From NCBI GenBank assembly GCA_035995165.1, contig DASYKU010000048.1:62001-126000 (forward strand): 64,000 nt of DNA, in the 5' to 3' direction. Each line of letters opens with the position of its first letter. The first letter of the stretch is position 1. The position numbers and the translations under genes are program-made. The DNA comes from Mycobacteriales bacterium. Lineage in GTDB: Bacteria > Actinomycetota > Actinomycetes > Mycobacteriales > CADCTP01. The notes beneath the pieces were generated by a model. The model did no database searches and was not told the origin of the DNA. It saw only the letters and a list, made by a program, of their open reading frames with translations. This document shows, piece after piece, positions 27,775 to 36,342 of the stretch.

Positions 27775-28310
27775 TGCGCCGTCGTGTGCTGCTGCTCGCG
27801 CTCGTCGCGGCGCTCGTGGCCGGGGTGGTCGCGGTGCTGTCGACCGGTCTCGGCCGGGACCCCGCCGCGACCGCGTCGCCACTGGTCGGCCGGACCGCGC
27901 CGGACTTCACCCTGTCCGGACTGGACGGCCCGGCGGTGACGCTCTCGACGTTGCGCGGGCAGGTCGTGATCGTCAACTTCTGGGCGTCCTGGTGCGCCGA
28001 GTGCCACGACGAGCAGGACGCGCTCGACCAGACCTGGCAGCGGTACCGGGACGCCGGGGCGGTCGTGCTCGGGGTGGACTTCCAGGACACCACCGACGGT
28101 GCCCGCGACTACGTCCACCAGTCCGGGCTCACCTACCCGGTGGTCGAGGACAAGGACTCCCGGACGGCGCTGGCGTACGGGATCCGCGGCATCCCGGAGA
28201 CGTTCCTGCTCGACCGGTCCGGCCGGATCGTGAACCGGATCATCGGCCGGGTCGACGCCGCCGTGCTGGCCGCGCAGGTCGATCCGCTCGTCCGGACGGC
28301 CGCGCCGTGA
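27774..28310 (+). CDS. ccmG: Thioredoxin-like CcmG/DsbE/ResA protein
   Basis: A 178-residue exported thioredoxin with an N-terminal membrane anchor (about 4-24). The redox site is NFWASWCAECHDEQ near 68-75 (CAEC), the cis-Pro loop is GIRGIPETFLLDRSG near 139-153. It keeps apocytochrome heme-binding cysteines reduced, receiving electrons from CcdA. A Glu in the CxxC (usually PxC in E. coli DsbE, EPC in ResA) is an uncommon choice and may tune the potential. Confidence 0.92.
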
Positions 28311-28813
28311 GCCGGCGCTGGTCGGCCGCCGACCTGCTCGTGGCGCTCGCCGCGCTCGCCGCGGTGGTGACCGTCGGGCTGGTGGCGGCCGGCGGGCACC
28401 GGGCGCCGGCGAGCCGGGCCGCGCAGGTCCAGCAGATCGCGTCCGGGCTGCACTGCCCGATCTGCAAGGACCTCTCGGTCGCCGACTCCCCCGCACCGCT
28501 GGCGCAGCAGATGCGCCAGCAGATCGAGCAGGACCTGGCCACCGGGCAGTCGGCCGACCAGATCCGGACCGGGTTCGTCGCCGCGTACGGGGACTCGGTG
28601 CTGATGTCGCCGCCGCGGCACGGGCTGGCGCGGACCGCGTACTACCTGCCGCTGACCGTCGTCGCGGGCGGCGCGCTGCTCGTGCTGACGTTGCTGCGGC
28701 GCTGGCGGCGACTGTCCACTCCGGACGACTCCGAGGCGCCGCCGCCGTTGTCGGCGGCACAGCGGCTGGCGTTGCGGCGGGCGGTCGAGCGACTGCGGGA
28801 GGAGGAGGGATGA
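28307..28813 (+). CDS. ccmH: Cytochrome c maturation protein CcmH
   Basis: A 168-residue protein with a signal/anchor near residues 8-25, the redox motif LHCPICKDLSVADS near 47-60 (standard form L-R-C-x-x-C-q-n-q-s-I-a-D-S), the following PLAQQMRQQI helix, and a C-terminal membrane helix (about 108-127) before a charged tail. The cysteine pair resolves disulfides on apocytochrome. Overlaps of four bases with ccmG and with the next gene. Confidence 0.92.
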   Translation: MSRRWSAADLLVALAALAAVVTVGLVAAGGHRAPASRAAQVQQIASGLHCPICKDLSVADSPAPLAQQMRQQIEQDLATGQSADQIRTGFVAAYGDSVLMSPPRHGLARTAYYLPLTVVAGGALLVLTLLRRWRRLSTPDDSEAPPPLSAAQRLALRRAVERLREEEG

Positions 28814-30051
28814 CGGCCGAGTCCGACCGGCAGCGGGCACTGCTGCGGCAACTGCGCGACCTCGACGACGACCGCGCCGCCGGCAAGATCACCGATGACG
28901 ACCACCGCCGCCTCCGCGCGCCGCTGGAACGCGCCGCCGCCGCAACCCTCCACCCCGCCAAGCCCCCCGCCGCCGCTGACATCCCGACCCGGCGCCCCGG
29001 CGCCACCGAGACCCCGACCCGGGGCCCCGGCGCTACCGAGACCCCGACCCGGGGGCGTGGTGCCGCCGAGACCGCGACTCGGGGGCGTGGTGACGCCGAG
29101 ACCGCCGAGGCGGCCGCGACCCCCCGGCGCGGGCGGGGCCGCGTACCTGAGCGCAGCAGCGCGACGACGCCTGAGGGCGCGGAGAACGCGGCCGGGGCCG
29201 GGAAGTCTCCGGCGGCTGCGGATGCGGCGGCGGATGCGGCGGCCGGGGCCGGGGGGTCTCCGGCGGCCGCGGATGGGGCGGTGGGACGGCGGGGGACGGC
29301 GGGGGGGCGGCGGAGGCGCCGCGTGGTGACGGTGCTCGCCGCGGCGGCGGCCGTGGCGAGCGTCGCCGTCCTGCTCGCGGGCGCGATCGCGCCGCGCGGC
29401 GCGGGCGAGACGGTGTCCGGGGACGCACCGGCGGCGGCAGCGACGGCGTCGCCGGGTGCCCCGGCCGGCGGATCGGCGGCTCAGCCCGCCGATCCGCCGG
29501 CAGGCAGTCCCGCCGGCCCCGCGGGGCCCGCCACCGGGCCGACGGGAGCCGGGCCGACGGGAGCGGCGGGAGCCGGGCCGACGGGAGCGGCGGGCGCCGG
29601 GCCGACGGACGCGGCGCAGACCGCGACTCCGGAGCAGGCCGCGGCGATCGACACCGCCGCCCTGGACGTCAAGGCGCACCCGAAGGACATCGCGAAGCAC
29701 ATCACGCTCGCCCACGCGTACGCGGACGGCGGCGAGGGCCAGCTGGCCGCGGTCGAGTACCTGGCGATCCTCCGGCTCGACCCCGGCAACGCCGAGGCGA
29801 ACACGGCCCTGGCCCTGCTCGCGTTCGAGGTCGGCCAACCGCAGCAGGCCAAGGACATGCTCGACGCGGTGCTGGCCGCGGACCCGGCCTACCCGGAGGC
29901 GCTCTACGTCCGCGGCCTGGTCCTGCTCTCCGGCCTGCACCAGCCCGCGGCGGCGACCCGGGACCTGCACGCCTACCTCAGCGCGGCGCCGTACGGGTCG
30001 CACCGCACCGCCGCGGAGACCCTGCTCGCGCTGGCCGGCAGCACCCCGTGA
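28810..30051 (+). CDS. CcmI-like TPR protein with repetitive linker
   Basis: A 413-residue protein in the position of CcmI (CcmH C-terminal half). The N-terminus (RQRALLRQLRDLDDDRAAGKIT) matches the cytoplasmic coiled part of CcmI-type proteins; one membrane helix lies near 173-192; the C-terminal ~130 residues form TPRs (HITLAHAYADGGEGQLAAVEYLAIL and ALYVRGLVLLSGL) that would hold apocytochrome C-termini. Two low-complexity stretches flank the membrane helix: a 10-residue repeat near 58-97 and a Gly-Pro-Thr-Gly-Ala-Ala repeat near 244-265. Role by position and architecture. Confidence 0.78.
   Translation: MTAESDRQRALLRQLRDLDDDRAAGKITDDDHRRLRAPLERAAAATLHPAKPPAAADIPTRRPGATETPTRGPGATETPTRGRGAAETATRGRGDAETAEAAATPRRGRGRVPERSSATTPEGAENAAGAGKSPAAADAAADAAAGAGGSPAAADGAVGRRGTAGGRRRRRVVTVLAAAAAVASVAVLLAGAIAPRGAGETVSGDAPAAAATASPGAPAGGSAAQPADPPAGSPAGPAGPATGPTGAGPTGAAGAGPTGAAGAGPTDAAQTATPEQAAAIDTAALDVKAHPKDIAKHITLAHAYADGGEGQLAAVEYLAILRLDPGNAEANTALALLAFEVGQPQQAKDMLDAVLAADPAYPEALYVRGLVLLSGLHQPAAATRDLHAYLSAAPYGSHRTAAETLLALAGSTP
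28981..29100 (+). repeat. Four 30-bp tandem repeats inside the CcmI-like gene
   Basis: Four consecutive 30-base units, each beginning near ACCCCGACCCGG and ending GCCGAG or ACCGAG, encode variants of the decapeptide T-P-T-R-G-P-G-A-T-E. The reading frame is preserved, so copy number can change without breaking the gene. The units lie in the cytoplasmic linker before the membrane helix. Confidence 0.85.
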
Positions 30052-31433
30052 CCGGTCTCGGCTGCGTCTCCGTCGCCGGTTGCCAGGCACCGCTGGCCCT
30101 GCTGGAGCGGCTCGCGTACGGACGGGCCGAGCCGGCCGCCCGGCTGCCGGGACTGCGGGCCGCCGCCGGCGCCCGCGGCCTGGTCGTCCTGTCCACCTGC
30201 CAGCGGGTGGAGCTCTACGGGAGCTGGGACGCCGACCCCGACCCGGAGGCCCTGCTCACCGCGCTCGCGGCCGACCGCGGCGTGCCGGCGGCGGTCGTCC
30301 GGGCGGCCGCGACGACGTACGCGGGCGACGCGGCGGCCCGGCACCTGCTGCGGGTCGCGACCGGTATGGAGTCCTTCGTGCTCGGCGAGACCGAGATCGC
30401 CGGCCAGGTCCGGCACGCGGCCGAGGCCGGCCGGGCCGCCGGTGCCGACGCCGCGCTGGAACGCCTGCTGGCCACCGCGGTCAGCGCCGGCCGGCGCGCC
30501 CACCGGCACACCGGGATCGCCGCCAGCAGCCGCTCGGTCGCGGCGGTGGCCCTGGACGCCGTCGCGGCCGAGCACGGCGGCACCCTCGCCGGCGAACGGC
30601 TGCTCGTGGTCGGCGCGGGCGAGGTCGCAGCCGTCGTGGTGACCCGCGGCGCGGCCCTGGGAGCGCACGTGACGGTCTGCAACCGCACCCGCCGGCACGC
30701 CGCCCGCTTCGCCGCCGCCGGAGCCACCGTGGTCGATCTGGCCGCGCTGCCCGACGGCCTGGCCACCGCGGACATCGCGATCACGGCCACCGCGGCGCCG
30801 CACCCGCTCGTCGACACCGACCTGCTGCGCCGCTGCCGTCCGCACGGCCGGCCGCTGACGCTGGTGGACCTCGCGCTCCCCCGCAACGTGGCCGCGTCCG
30901 TCCGGGACCTGGATTCCGTACGGCTGATCGACCTGGCCGACCTGCGCGCCGACGGGACCACCAGCGCGACCGCCGCCGCCGCGCTCACCGCCGAGATCGC
31001 CGCGGTCGAGGCGGTCATCGAGGCCGAGCTCGCCCGCTACCGCCGCTGGGAGGCCGGTCGCGGCGCCGGCCCGGCGCTGCGCCGGATGCGCGCCGACGCC
31101 GAGGAGGTCGCCCGGCAGGAGATCGCCCGCGCCGCCGTCCCGCCCGAGGTCCGGCCGGCGCTGGAACGGGCCGTGCTGCGGACCGTGCACCGGCTCGCGC
31201 ACGCGACGACCCGCGAGCTGCTGGCCGCCGCCCAGGCCGGCGACGACGCCCTCGTCGCCCGGCTGGGTTCCTTGTACGGCCCGTCAGTGCCCGACGACGC
31301 GCACGCAGCAGCTGGACTCGGCGATCCGTTCCTCGGCCGGCCGCCCCTCGACCCGCAGCGACCGCAGCTGCGCCCCCTCCAGCAGGCCCCGGACCAACGC
31401 GGCGTTCATCCCGCAGACGAGCTCGCGGTGTGA
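30048..31433 (+). CDS. hemA: Glutamyl-tRNA reductase, divergent, in the ccm operon
   Basis: A 461-residue GluTR. The catalytic cysteine lies in STCQRVE near residue 50 (usual form STCNRxE), the glutamate-recognition stretch is GMESFVLGETEIAGQ near 107-121, the NADPH fold starts at LLVVGAGEVA near 187, and a helical dimerisation tail follows. The family's S-H-[KR]-T-A-P opening is replaced by AGCQAP. It makes glutamate-1-semialdehyde, the first heme precursor. GTG overlaps the previous stop. The natural end should be near 31285; the last ~50 codons run antisense through the convergent regulator gene. Confidence 0.88.
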   Translation: MTGLGCVSVAGCQAPLALLERLAYGRAEPAARLPGLRAAAGARGLVVLSTCQRVELYGSWDADPDPEALLTALAADRGVPAAVVRAAATTYAGDAAARHLLRVATGMESFVLGETEIAGQVRHAAEAGRAAGADAALERLLATAVSAGRRAHRHTGIAASSRSVAAVALDAVAAEHGGTLAGERLLVVGAGEVAAVVVTRGAALGAHVTVCNRTRRHAARFAAAGATVVDLAALPDGLATADIAITATAAPHPLVDTDLLRRCRPHGRPLTLVDLALPRNVAASVRDLDSVRLIDLADLRADGTTSATAAAALTAEIAAVEAVIEAELARYRRWEAGRGAGPALRRMRADAEEVARQEIARAAVPPEVRPALERAVLRTVHRLAHATTRELLAAAQAGDDALVARLGSLYGPSVPDDAHAAAGLGDPFLGRPPLDPQRPQLRPLQQAPDQRGVHPADELAV

Positions 31434-31976
31434 CTCCGACACCTCCCGGAAGACGCAGTTGCGCAGCACGAGGTCGCTGCCGCGGGACTGCGGCTCGAAG
31501 CCGAGCTGCTCGAGCTGGCGCAGCGCGGCCTCGCGGCGGCCGTTCTTCGTCCGGGCCTGCGCCTTGACCTCGGCACCGAGCAGGTCGCCGACGGTTCCGG
31601 CCACCTGCGCCAGCGTGGCCGCGCCGTCCCCGCCGGTGTCCCCGGACAGGGCGGTCGCCATCATCGAGGCGGCCAGCGCGTACCGGGTCTGGGGCAACTC
31701 GATGGAGAACGACCGCGCCGAGGCCGTGTAGACCTTCGCCGTCCGCCCGGCCCCGGGCCCGACCCGGCCGGTCAGCCGCCGGTAGTCGACGTCCAGCAGG
31801 CCGGCCTGCGCCATCCGGTCCAGGTGGAAGGCGGCCAGCTTGACCGAGATCCCGGCGTCGTTCGCGGCGTCCTCCCGGCCCACCGGCTCGCGGCGGTCCC
31901 GGACGTAGCGGTAGAGCCGTTGCCGGACGGGCTCGGCCAGCAACGCGATCGCGGCCAGGTCCTCCGCGCTGTTCAT
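31284..31976 (-). CDS. SufR-like HTH regulator with C-terminal cysteines (copy 2)
   Basis: A 230-residue homologue of the regulator at 17916-18608, with the same length and domain plan: winged helix (EPVRQRLYRYV, then LAAFHLDRMAQAGLL), the GRVGPGAGRTAKVY wing, and cysteines in NCVF...LVC (C-x13-C) and SSCC near the end. Its last 150 bases overlap the 3' end of hemA on the opposite strand. The 56-base region before its ATG holds CGTTAGAAC (minus-strand TTCTAACG), sharing the core of the big inverted repeat. An Fe-S or metal-sensing function is inferred from SufR. Confidence 0.8.
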   Translation of the reverse strand: MNSAEDLAAIALLAEPVRQRLYRYVRDRREPVGREDAANDAGISVKLAAFHLDRMAQAGLLDVDYRRLTGRVGPGAGRTAKVYTASARSFSIELPQTRYALAASMMATALSGDTGGDGAATLAQVAGTVGDLLGAEVKAQARTKNGRREAALRQLEQLGFEPQSRGSDLVLRNCVFREVSESHRELVCGMNAALVRGLLEGAQLRSLRVEGRPAEERIAESSCCVRVVGH

Positions 31977-32032
31977 GTGACCGCCCTCGTCCGCCGCGTG
32001 CTCTATGGCCCGAGTTTACGGCGTTAGAACGG

Positions 32033-32707
32033 TCACCCCGCCGCGGGCACCGGCTTCGGGCCGGACAGCAGGCCCAGCCGCCGGGCGGTGACGACGGCCT
32101 CGAGCTGGGAGTGGCAGTTGAGCTTGGCCAGCGTGCTCTTCACGTAGCCGCGGCAGGTGTGCACGCTGATGCAGAGCTCGCGGGCGATCGTGCGGGGGTC
32201 CTTGCCCTGGCCGAGGCGTTCCAGGACGTCGAGCTCGCGGCGCGTCAGCACCGGGGGCGGCGGCCCGTCGTCGGCCGCGGGCCGCCGACGGGACGACCCG
32301 AGGCGGGCCAGGAAGACCGGGTCCACGATCATCGTGCCGATCCGGGCGGCCCGGATCGTGTCGAGCAGCTGGCTGAGCGCGCCGGACTTCATCACGAAGC
32401 CGGCGGCCCCGGCGCGGGCGGCCAGGGTGATCAGCTCGGCGTCCTCCGACGCGGTCAGCATCACCACCCGGGTCTCGGGATGGTCGTGCGCCAGCGCGGT
32501 CGCGACGGTGACGCCGTCGCCGTCCGGCAGCACGAAGTCGAGCAGGACCACGTCCGGACAGGTGCGCGCGACCAACGCCAGGCCGTCCGCGGCCGTCGTC
32601 GCCGTCCCCACCACCACGAGGTCGGACTCGGCGTCGATGGCGAAGCCGAGCAGATCCAGCAGGGTCTGGTGGTCGTCGACGAGAGCGACGGTGGTGGTGG
32701 TGCCCAT
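32033..32707 (-). CDS. NarL/LuxR-type response regulator (orphan)
   Basis: A 224-residue two-domain regulator. The receiver has VALVDDHQTLL, phosphoacceptor Asp near 54 in LLDFVLPDGDG, T/A switch MLTAS near 84 and lysine in VMKSG near 106. A LuxR helix-turn-helix follows (LTRRELDVLERLGQGKDPRTIARELCISVHTCRGYVKS). No sensor kinase gene is nearby. The ATG at 32707 follows AAGGCAC; a longer in-frame version would add a stretch foreign to the family. It lies just upstream of the second SufR-like gene on the same strand. Confidence 0.9.
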   Translation of the reverse strand: MGTTTTVALVDDHQTLLDLLGFAIDAESDLVVVGTATTAADGLALVARTCPDVVLLDFVLPDGDGVTVATALAHDHPETRVVMLTASEDAELITLAARAGAAGFVMKSGALSQLLDTIRAARIGTMIVDPVFLARLGSSRRRPAADDGPPPPVLTRRELDVLERLGQGKDPRTIARELCISVHTCRGYVKSTLAKLNCHSQLEAVVTARRLGLLSGPKPVPAAG

Positions 32708-32944
32708 GTGCCTTCCCCCCAACGTGGACGGCTCCCCCCGTCGCCGGTGGAATTCCGGCACTTGTCGCCAGGCTAGTAAGGCACATCAGTCGGTGACCGA
32801 TAACCCCCTACCGGGTGAATGATGGCCTCAGCGAGATAACGATGTGTCCGGACAGGTCCGGACGGCCGAGGCCACCGTTCGGCCGGTCGGGCGTGTACGG
32901 ACTCCGGGACCGAAACGGCTCGACCGCGGTGGTAAGCGTCCGGT

Positions 32945-33460
32945 ATGGCTATCGCCGCACCACCTGACACCCGGACCTGGCCGGCCACCGTCGGCGCCGA
33001 GCGCGACCTGCTGACACAACTGCTCGACTATCACCGCGAGACGCTGGCCTGGAAGTGCGCCGGCCTGACCGACGAGCAGCTGCGGGCCCGGCCGATCGCC
33101 ACCACCACTCTCTCGCTGCTCGGGCTCGTCCGGCACCTCACCGAGGTCGACCGCGACCGGTTCTCCGAGTTCTTCGGGGACCCGCCGGTGCCGATCTACT
33201 GCACCGACGCGGCACCGGAGGCCGACCTGGAGGAGACCGGCAGCGTGCCGGTCGCCGAGGTCTTCAGCCGCTGGCGGGACGAGGCCGGCCGGATCCGGCA
33301 GGGTCTGGCCGCCGTCCCGCTGGACGCGCGGATCACCGACCCGCGCGGCCGGTCGTACTCGCTGCGCTGGAACTACCTGCACGTCATCGAGGAGTACGCG
33401 CGCCACAACGGCCACGCCGACCTGCTCCGGGAGGCGATCGACGGCGTCACCGGCGAGTGA
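32945..33460 (+). CDS. DinB / DUF664 family protein
   Basis: A 171-residue four-helix-bundle protein. The metal-binding histidines are visible in LVRHLTEVDRD near 60 and EEYARHNGHAD near 155-163, with SLRWNYLHVI before the last helix. DUF664/DinB members include mycothiol- and bacillithiol-dependent transferases; here mycothiol would be the expected thiol in an actinomycete. The substrate is unknown. Start ATG at 32945; the 237 bases upstream, between it and the divergent response regulator, contain direct GTCCGGAC copies but no clear promoter. Confidence 0.85.
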   Translation: MAIAAPPDTRTWPATVGAERDLLTQLLDYHRETLAWKCAGLTDEQLRARPIATTTLSLLGLVRHLTEVDRDRFSEFFGDPPVPIYCTDAAPEADLEETGSVPVAEVFSRWRDEAGRIRQGLAAVPLDARITDPRGRSYSLRWNYLHVIEEYARHNGHADLLREAIDGVTGE

Positions 33461-33617
33461 CCGGCCGTCCACTGTGGACGGCGCAGGCCCATGCCGGTCC
33501 GCAGGTCGGCCAGCAGCGGCCGCACATCACCTCCTCCGGCGCCCGCGCCGGCTGCCGCCGCGCCGCCGGCGGCCAGCGGTCTCGACCACCGATCGTCCGG
33601 CGTGCCAGGCTCGTCCC

Positions 33618-34490
33618 GTGATCGTTCACCTGGTCGACGGGACCTACGAGATCTTCCGGCAGCACTACGCGCCGCGACCCGGACATCTCGACAGCGACGG
33701 CGTCGAGATCGGCGCGACCCGCGGCGTGGTCCAGTCCGTCTTCACGATGCTGCAGGACGGCGCGACCCACGTCGGGGTCGCGACCGACCACGTCATCGAG
33801 TCCTTCCGCAACGACATGTGGCCGACGTACAAGTCCAGCGCCGGCATGGAGCCGGTGCTGCTGGCCCAGTTCGACTGGCTGGAGGACGCGCTGCGGGCGC
33901 TCGGCGTCGCGGTCTGGCCGATGGTCGACGTCGAGGCGGACGACGGCCTGGCCAGCGCGGCGGCCGTCGCCAAGTCCGACCGGCGGGTCACGCAGGTGGT
34001 CATCTGCTCGCCGGACAAGGACCTGGGGCAGTGCGTCGGCGGCAAGGTCGTCCAGCTCGACCGCCGGCAGGACAAGCAGCTCGACGCCGACGGGGTCATC
34101 GCGAAGTTCGGCGTCCCGGCCGGGTCGATCCCCGACTGGCTGGCCCTGGTCGGCGACAGCGCCGACGGTTTCCCGGGGCTGCCCGGGTTCGGCGCGAAGA
34201 CCACGGCGACGTTGCTCGCCCGGTACAAGCACCTCGAGGCCATCCCGGCCGACGCCGCGGACTGGGACGTCACGGTCCGGGGCGCGGCCAAGCTGGCGGC
34301 GACGCTCGTCGCCCAGCGCGCGGACGCCGACACGTTCAAGGACCTGGCCACCCTCCGTACGGACGCCGAGGTCGGGAAGGTCGACGACTGGGAGTGGACC
34401 GGGCCGACGAAGGACTTTCCCGCCTGGTGCGAGCGCTTCGGCTGGCCGCGGCTGGCGAAGGACGCGGCCGCCCTGGCCGCCGGCCGCTGA
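33618..34490 (+). CDS. 5'-3' exonuclease (FEN/PIN-like)
   Basis: A 290-residue stand-alone 5' nuclease like the N-terminal domain of DNA polymerase I. Acidic metal ligands are in HLVDGTYEIF near 4-8, VATDHVIESFRND near 55, DVEADDGLAS near 106-112 and SPDKDLGQC near 132; the helix-hairpin-helix/H3TH part is GFPGLPGFGAKT near 184-195. It should trim flaps or primers in replication or repair. The GTG start is the first in frame with the conserved opening. It is convergent with the P450 gene, with no gap. Confidence 0.88.
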   Translation: MIVHLVDGTYEIFRQHYAPRPGHLDSDGVEIGATRGVVQSVFTMLQDGATHVGVATDHVIESFRNDMWPTYKSSAGMEPVLLAQFDWLEDALRALGVAVWPMVDVEADDGLASAAAVAKSDRRVTQVVICSPDKDLGQCVGGKVVQLDRRQDKQLDADGVIAKFGVPAGSIPDWLALVGDSADGFPGLPGFGAKTTATLLARYKHLEAIPADAADWDVTVRGAAKLAATLVAQRADADTFKDLATLRTDAEVGKVDDWEWTGPTKDFPAWCERFGWPRLAKDAAALAAGR

Positions 34491-35723
34491 TCAGCCCGTC
34501 TCGACCAGCAGTCGCTGGGGTCCGCGGAAGCTGATGTTGGGGTGGAACGGGATCTGCTGGGCCGGCATCGACAGGTGCGGGAACCGGGTGGCCAGCCGTT
34601 GCACCGCGATCGCCGCCTCCAGCCGGCCCAGTCCGGCGCCCAGACACAGGTGGATGCTGCGGCCGCCGAAGGCGAGGTGGGCCCTGGCGTCGGGCCGGTC
34701 CAGCTCGAACCTGTCGGCGTCGGGCCAGACGTCGGTGTCGCGGCCGGCCGCCGCGAGCCAGAGGAACAGCTTCGCGCCGGCCGGGAGCTCGACCCCCGAC
34801 AGCGTGGTGGGCCGGGTCGTGATCCGGCGCCAGACCGGCACCGACGGGTCGTACCGCAGGGTCTCCTCGACGGCGCCGGGAGCGAGCGCCGGGTCGGCCA
34901 CGATCCGGGCCCAGCGGGACGGGTCCTCCAGCAGCCGCCGGACGGTGTTGCCGATGAGGTTGTTCGTGGTCTCGTGGCCGGCGAACGACAGCGAGAACAG
35001 GATCGAGGCGATCTCGTCCAGGCCGAGCTTGTCCGGGTCCTCGCGGTGGATGACGAGCAGGTCCGAGGTGAAGTCGTCCCCCGGCGTACCGGCCTTGGTG
35101 TCCACGAGGTCCCGCAGGTAGCGCCGGTACGCGACCATGTTCGTGGCGATGTCGATCTGCTCCTCCGGCGCGGGCCGGCCCCAGGCCAGCGCCGCCCGCG
35201 AACCGCACCAGGCCCGCAGCTGCGGGTAGTCCTCCCGCGGCACGCCCATCAGCGAGAAGATCGTGTCCGCCGGCAGCGGGAAGCACAGCGCCTCGACCAG
35301 GTCGAACGCCGGCGCGTCCGCGACCGCGTCGAGCAGTGCGTCGACGCGCGCGGTGATCTCCGGCGCCATCGCCTGCACCCGCGCCGCCGTGAACGCCCGG
35401 GTCGCCGGCCGCCGCAGGCGGGTGTGCTCGGGCTGGTCGAGGCTGACCATCGACGGCTGTGGCCGGTGCCCGCCGTCGAGCAGGATCCGGCCCGCCTCCG
35501 GCTCCAGCGCCACCAGCGGGAGCTGCGCCGCCGCGGCCGAGTACGTCCCGGTGTCGCGGAAGACCGCGGCGATGTCGGCGTGCCGGGTCACCACGTAGTA
35601 GTCCAGCGACGGTGCGTAGAACACCGGCTGCTCCCGTACGGCGGCCAGCACCGCGAACGGGTCGGCCAGGAACTCCGCGCCGAGCGGGTCGAAATCAGGC
35701 CGTACGGGACAGGTGCCGGTCAC
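34491..35723 (-). CDS. Cytochrome P450
   Basis: A 410-residue bacterial class I P450. I-helix oxygen-activation motif FAGHETTNN is near residue 243, the K-helix E-x-x-R is in EETLR near 280, and the heme loop FGGRSIHLCLG places the thiolate at Cys360. It oxidises an unknown substrate with electrons from a ferredoxin; none is encoded beside it. GTG 35723 is chosen because GGAAGG precedes it and the protein then begins as family members do (TCPVRPDFDPLG). Confidence 0.92.
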   Translation of the reverse strand: MTGTCPVRPDFDPLGAEFLADPFAVLAAVREQPVFYAPSLDYYVVTRHADIAAVFRDTGTYSAAAAQLPLVALEPEAGRILLDGGHRPQPSMVSLDQPEHTRLRRPATRAFTAARVQAMAPEITARVDALLDAVADAPAFDLVEALCFPLPADTIFSLMGVPREDYPQLRAWCGSRAALAWGRPAPEEQIDIATNMVAYRRYLRDLVDTKAGTPGDDFTSDLLVIHREDPDKLGLDEIASILFSLSFAGHETTNNLIGNTVRRLLEDPSRWARIVADPALAPGAVEETLRYDPSVPVWRRITTRPTTLSGVELPAGAKLFLWLAAAGRDTDVWPDADRFELDRPDARAHLAFGGRSIHLCLGAGLGRLEAAIAVQRLATRFPHLSMPAQQIPFHPNISFRGPQRLLVETG

Positions 35724-35824
35724 CGGCCCAGTGGACCGCCTTCCCCTACGGGAAGTCCAGGCCCGCGGGTGGACGCCGGGGCGGAGGGGGCGCACCCTGG
35801 GCGCAGTCCGGGGAGGCGAGTGGT

Positions 35825-35992
35825 GTGTGGGCCACGATCGGGGTGATCCTGTTCCTGGGCTTCGGCGTGTACGCGTTCGTGGCGCTCACCGGTGTCCGGA
35901 CCCGCCTGCTGGACCGGCACACCGAGCGCCGCGCCGAGGACATGTACGACAACTACGACGACCGCAAGCCCGCCAGGCACCGCCCCCGCTAG
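35825..35992 (+). CDS. Small single-pass membrane protein
   Basis: A 55-residue protein: GTG start after GGGGAGGCG, one membrane helix at residues 2-19 (WATIGVILFLGFGVYAFV), then a basic cytoplasmic tail with MYDNYDDRK. The layout looks like a real small membrane protein rather than chance. Function unknown. It ends right before the MerR-type promoter. Confidence 0.55.
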   Translation: MWATIGVILFLGFGVYAFVALTGVRTRLLDRHTERRAEDMYDNYDDRKPARHRPR

Positions 35993-35993
35993 G

Positions 35994-36024
35994 TTGACCT
36001 CGAGCGTGGTCGAGGTTCTAGCAC
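35994..36024 (+). promoter_or_regulatory. MerR-type promoter (19-bp spacer with central dyad)
   Basis: TTGACC at 35994 and TAGCAC at 36019 are separated by 19 bases, longer than usual. The spacer region holds the dyad ACCTCGA (35997-36003) and TCGAGGT (36010-36016). A dyad between over-spaced hexamers is the hallmark of promoters activated by MerR/SoxR family proteins. No MerR gene is in the window. The gene it should drive is only a remnant. Confidence 0.6.
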
Positions 36025-36298
36025 CGACGCCGCGCGCGCCCGGGAGCTCGCCCGCGGACCGCTGACGTTCCTCGCCACCGTGCCGGGCTACCGCACCAGC
36101 TTCGCCCGGATGGGCTTCACCGACGACGAGGTCACCGGCCTCGCCGACCGCCTGGTCGACGCGCTCGTCGCCTGGGGCGACGTCGACGCCGTCGCCGAGC
36201 GGATCGACGCCCACCGGGTGGCCGGCGCCGACCACGTCGTCCTCTCGATCCTCAACGAGGACCGCCTGACCGTCGCGCGGCGGCTCGCGAACGGCTGA
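36020..36298 (+). pseudogene. LLM-class (F420-dependent) oxidoreductase, C-terminal remnant
   Basis: About 92 codons match the C-terminus of luciferase-like F420-dependent oxidoreductases: ARELARGPLTFLATVPGY, then FARMGFTDDEVTGLADRLVDALVAWG and VAGADHVVLSILN. Complete enzymes are ~280-320 residues with the flavin site in the missing barrel. No ATG or GTG lies before GTG 36080, which is inside the conserved core. The fragment abuts the MerR-type promoter, so a deletion seems to have removed the first two thirds and left promoter and tail. Confidence 0.72.
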
Positions 36299-36330
36299 GG
36301 GGCCCGCCGCGGGGTGCGGCGGGCCCCTCA
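36296..36330. terminator. Strong bidirectional hairpin terminator
   Basis: TGAGGGGCCCGCCGC and its exact inverse form a 15-bp stem around a 5-base loop. The stem begins at the stop codon of the LLM remnant and lies 12 bases beyond the end of the convergent secreted-protein gene, so it can end transcripts from both sides. There is no T-tract, as is common in actinomycetes. Confidence 0.8.
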
Positions 36331-36342
36331 GATCCGCGGGTG

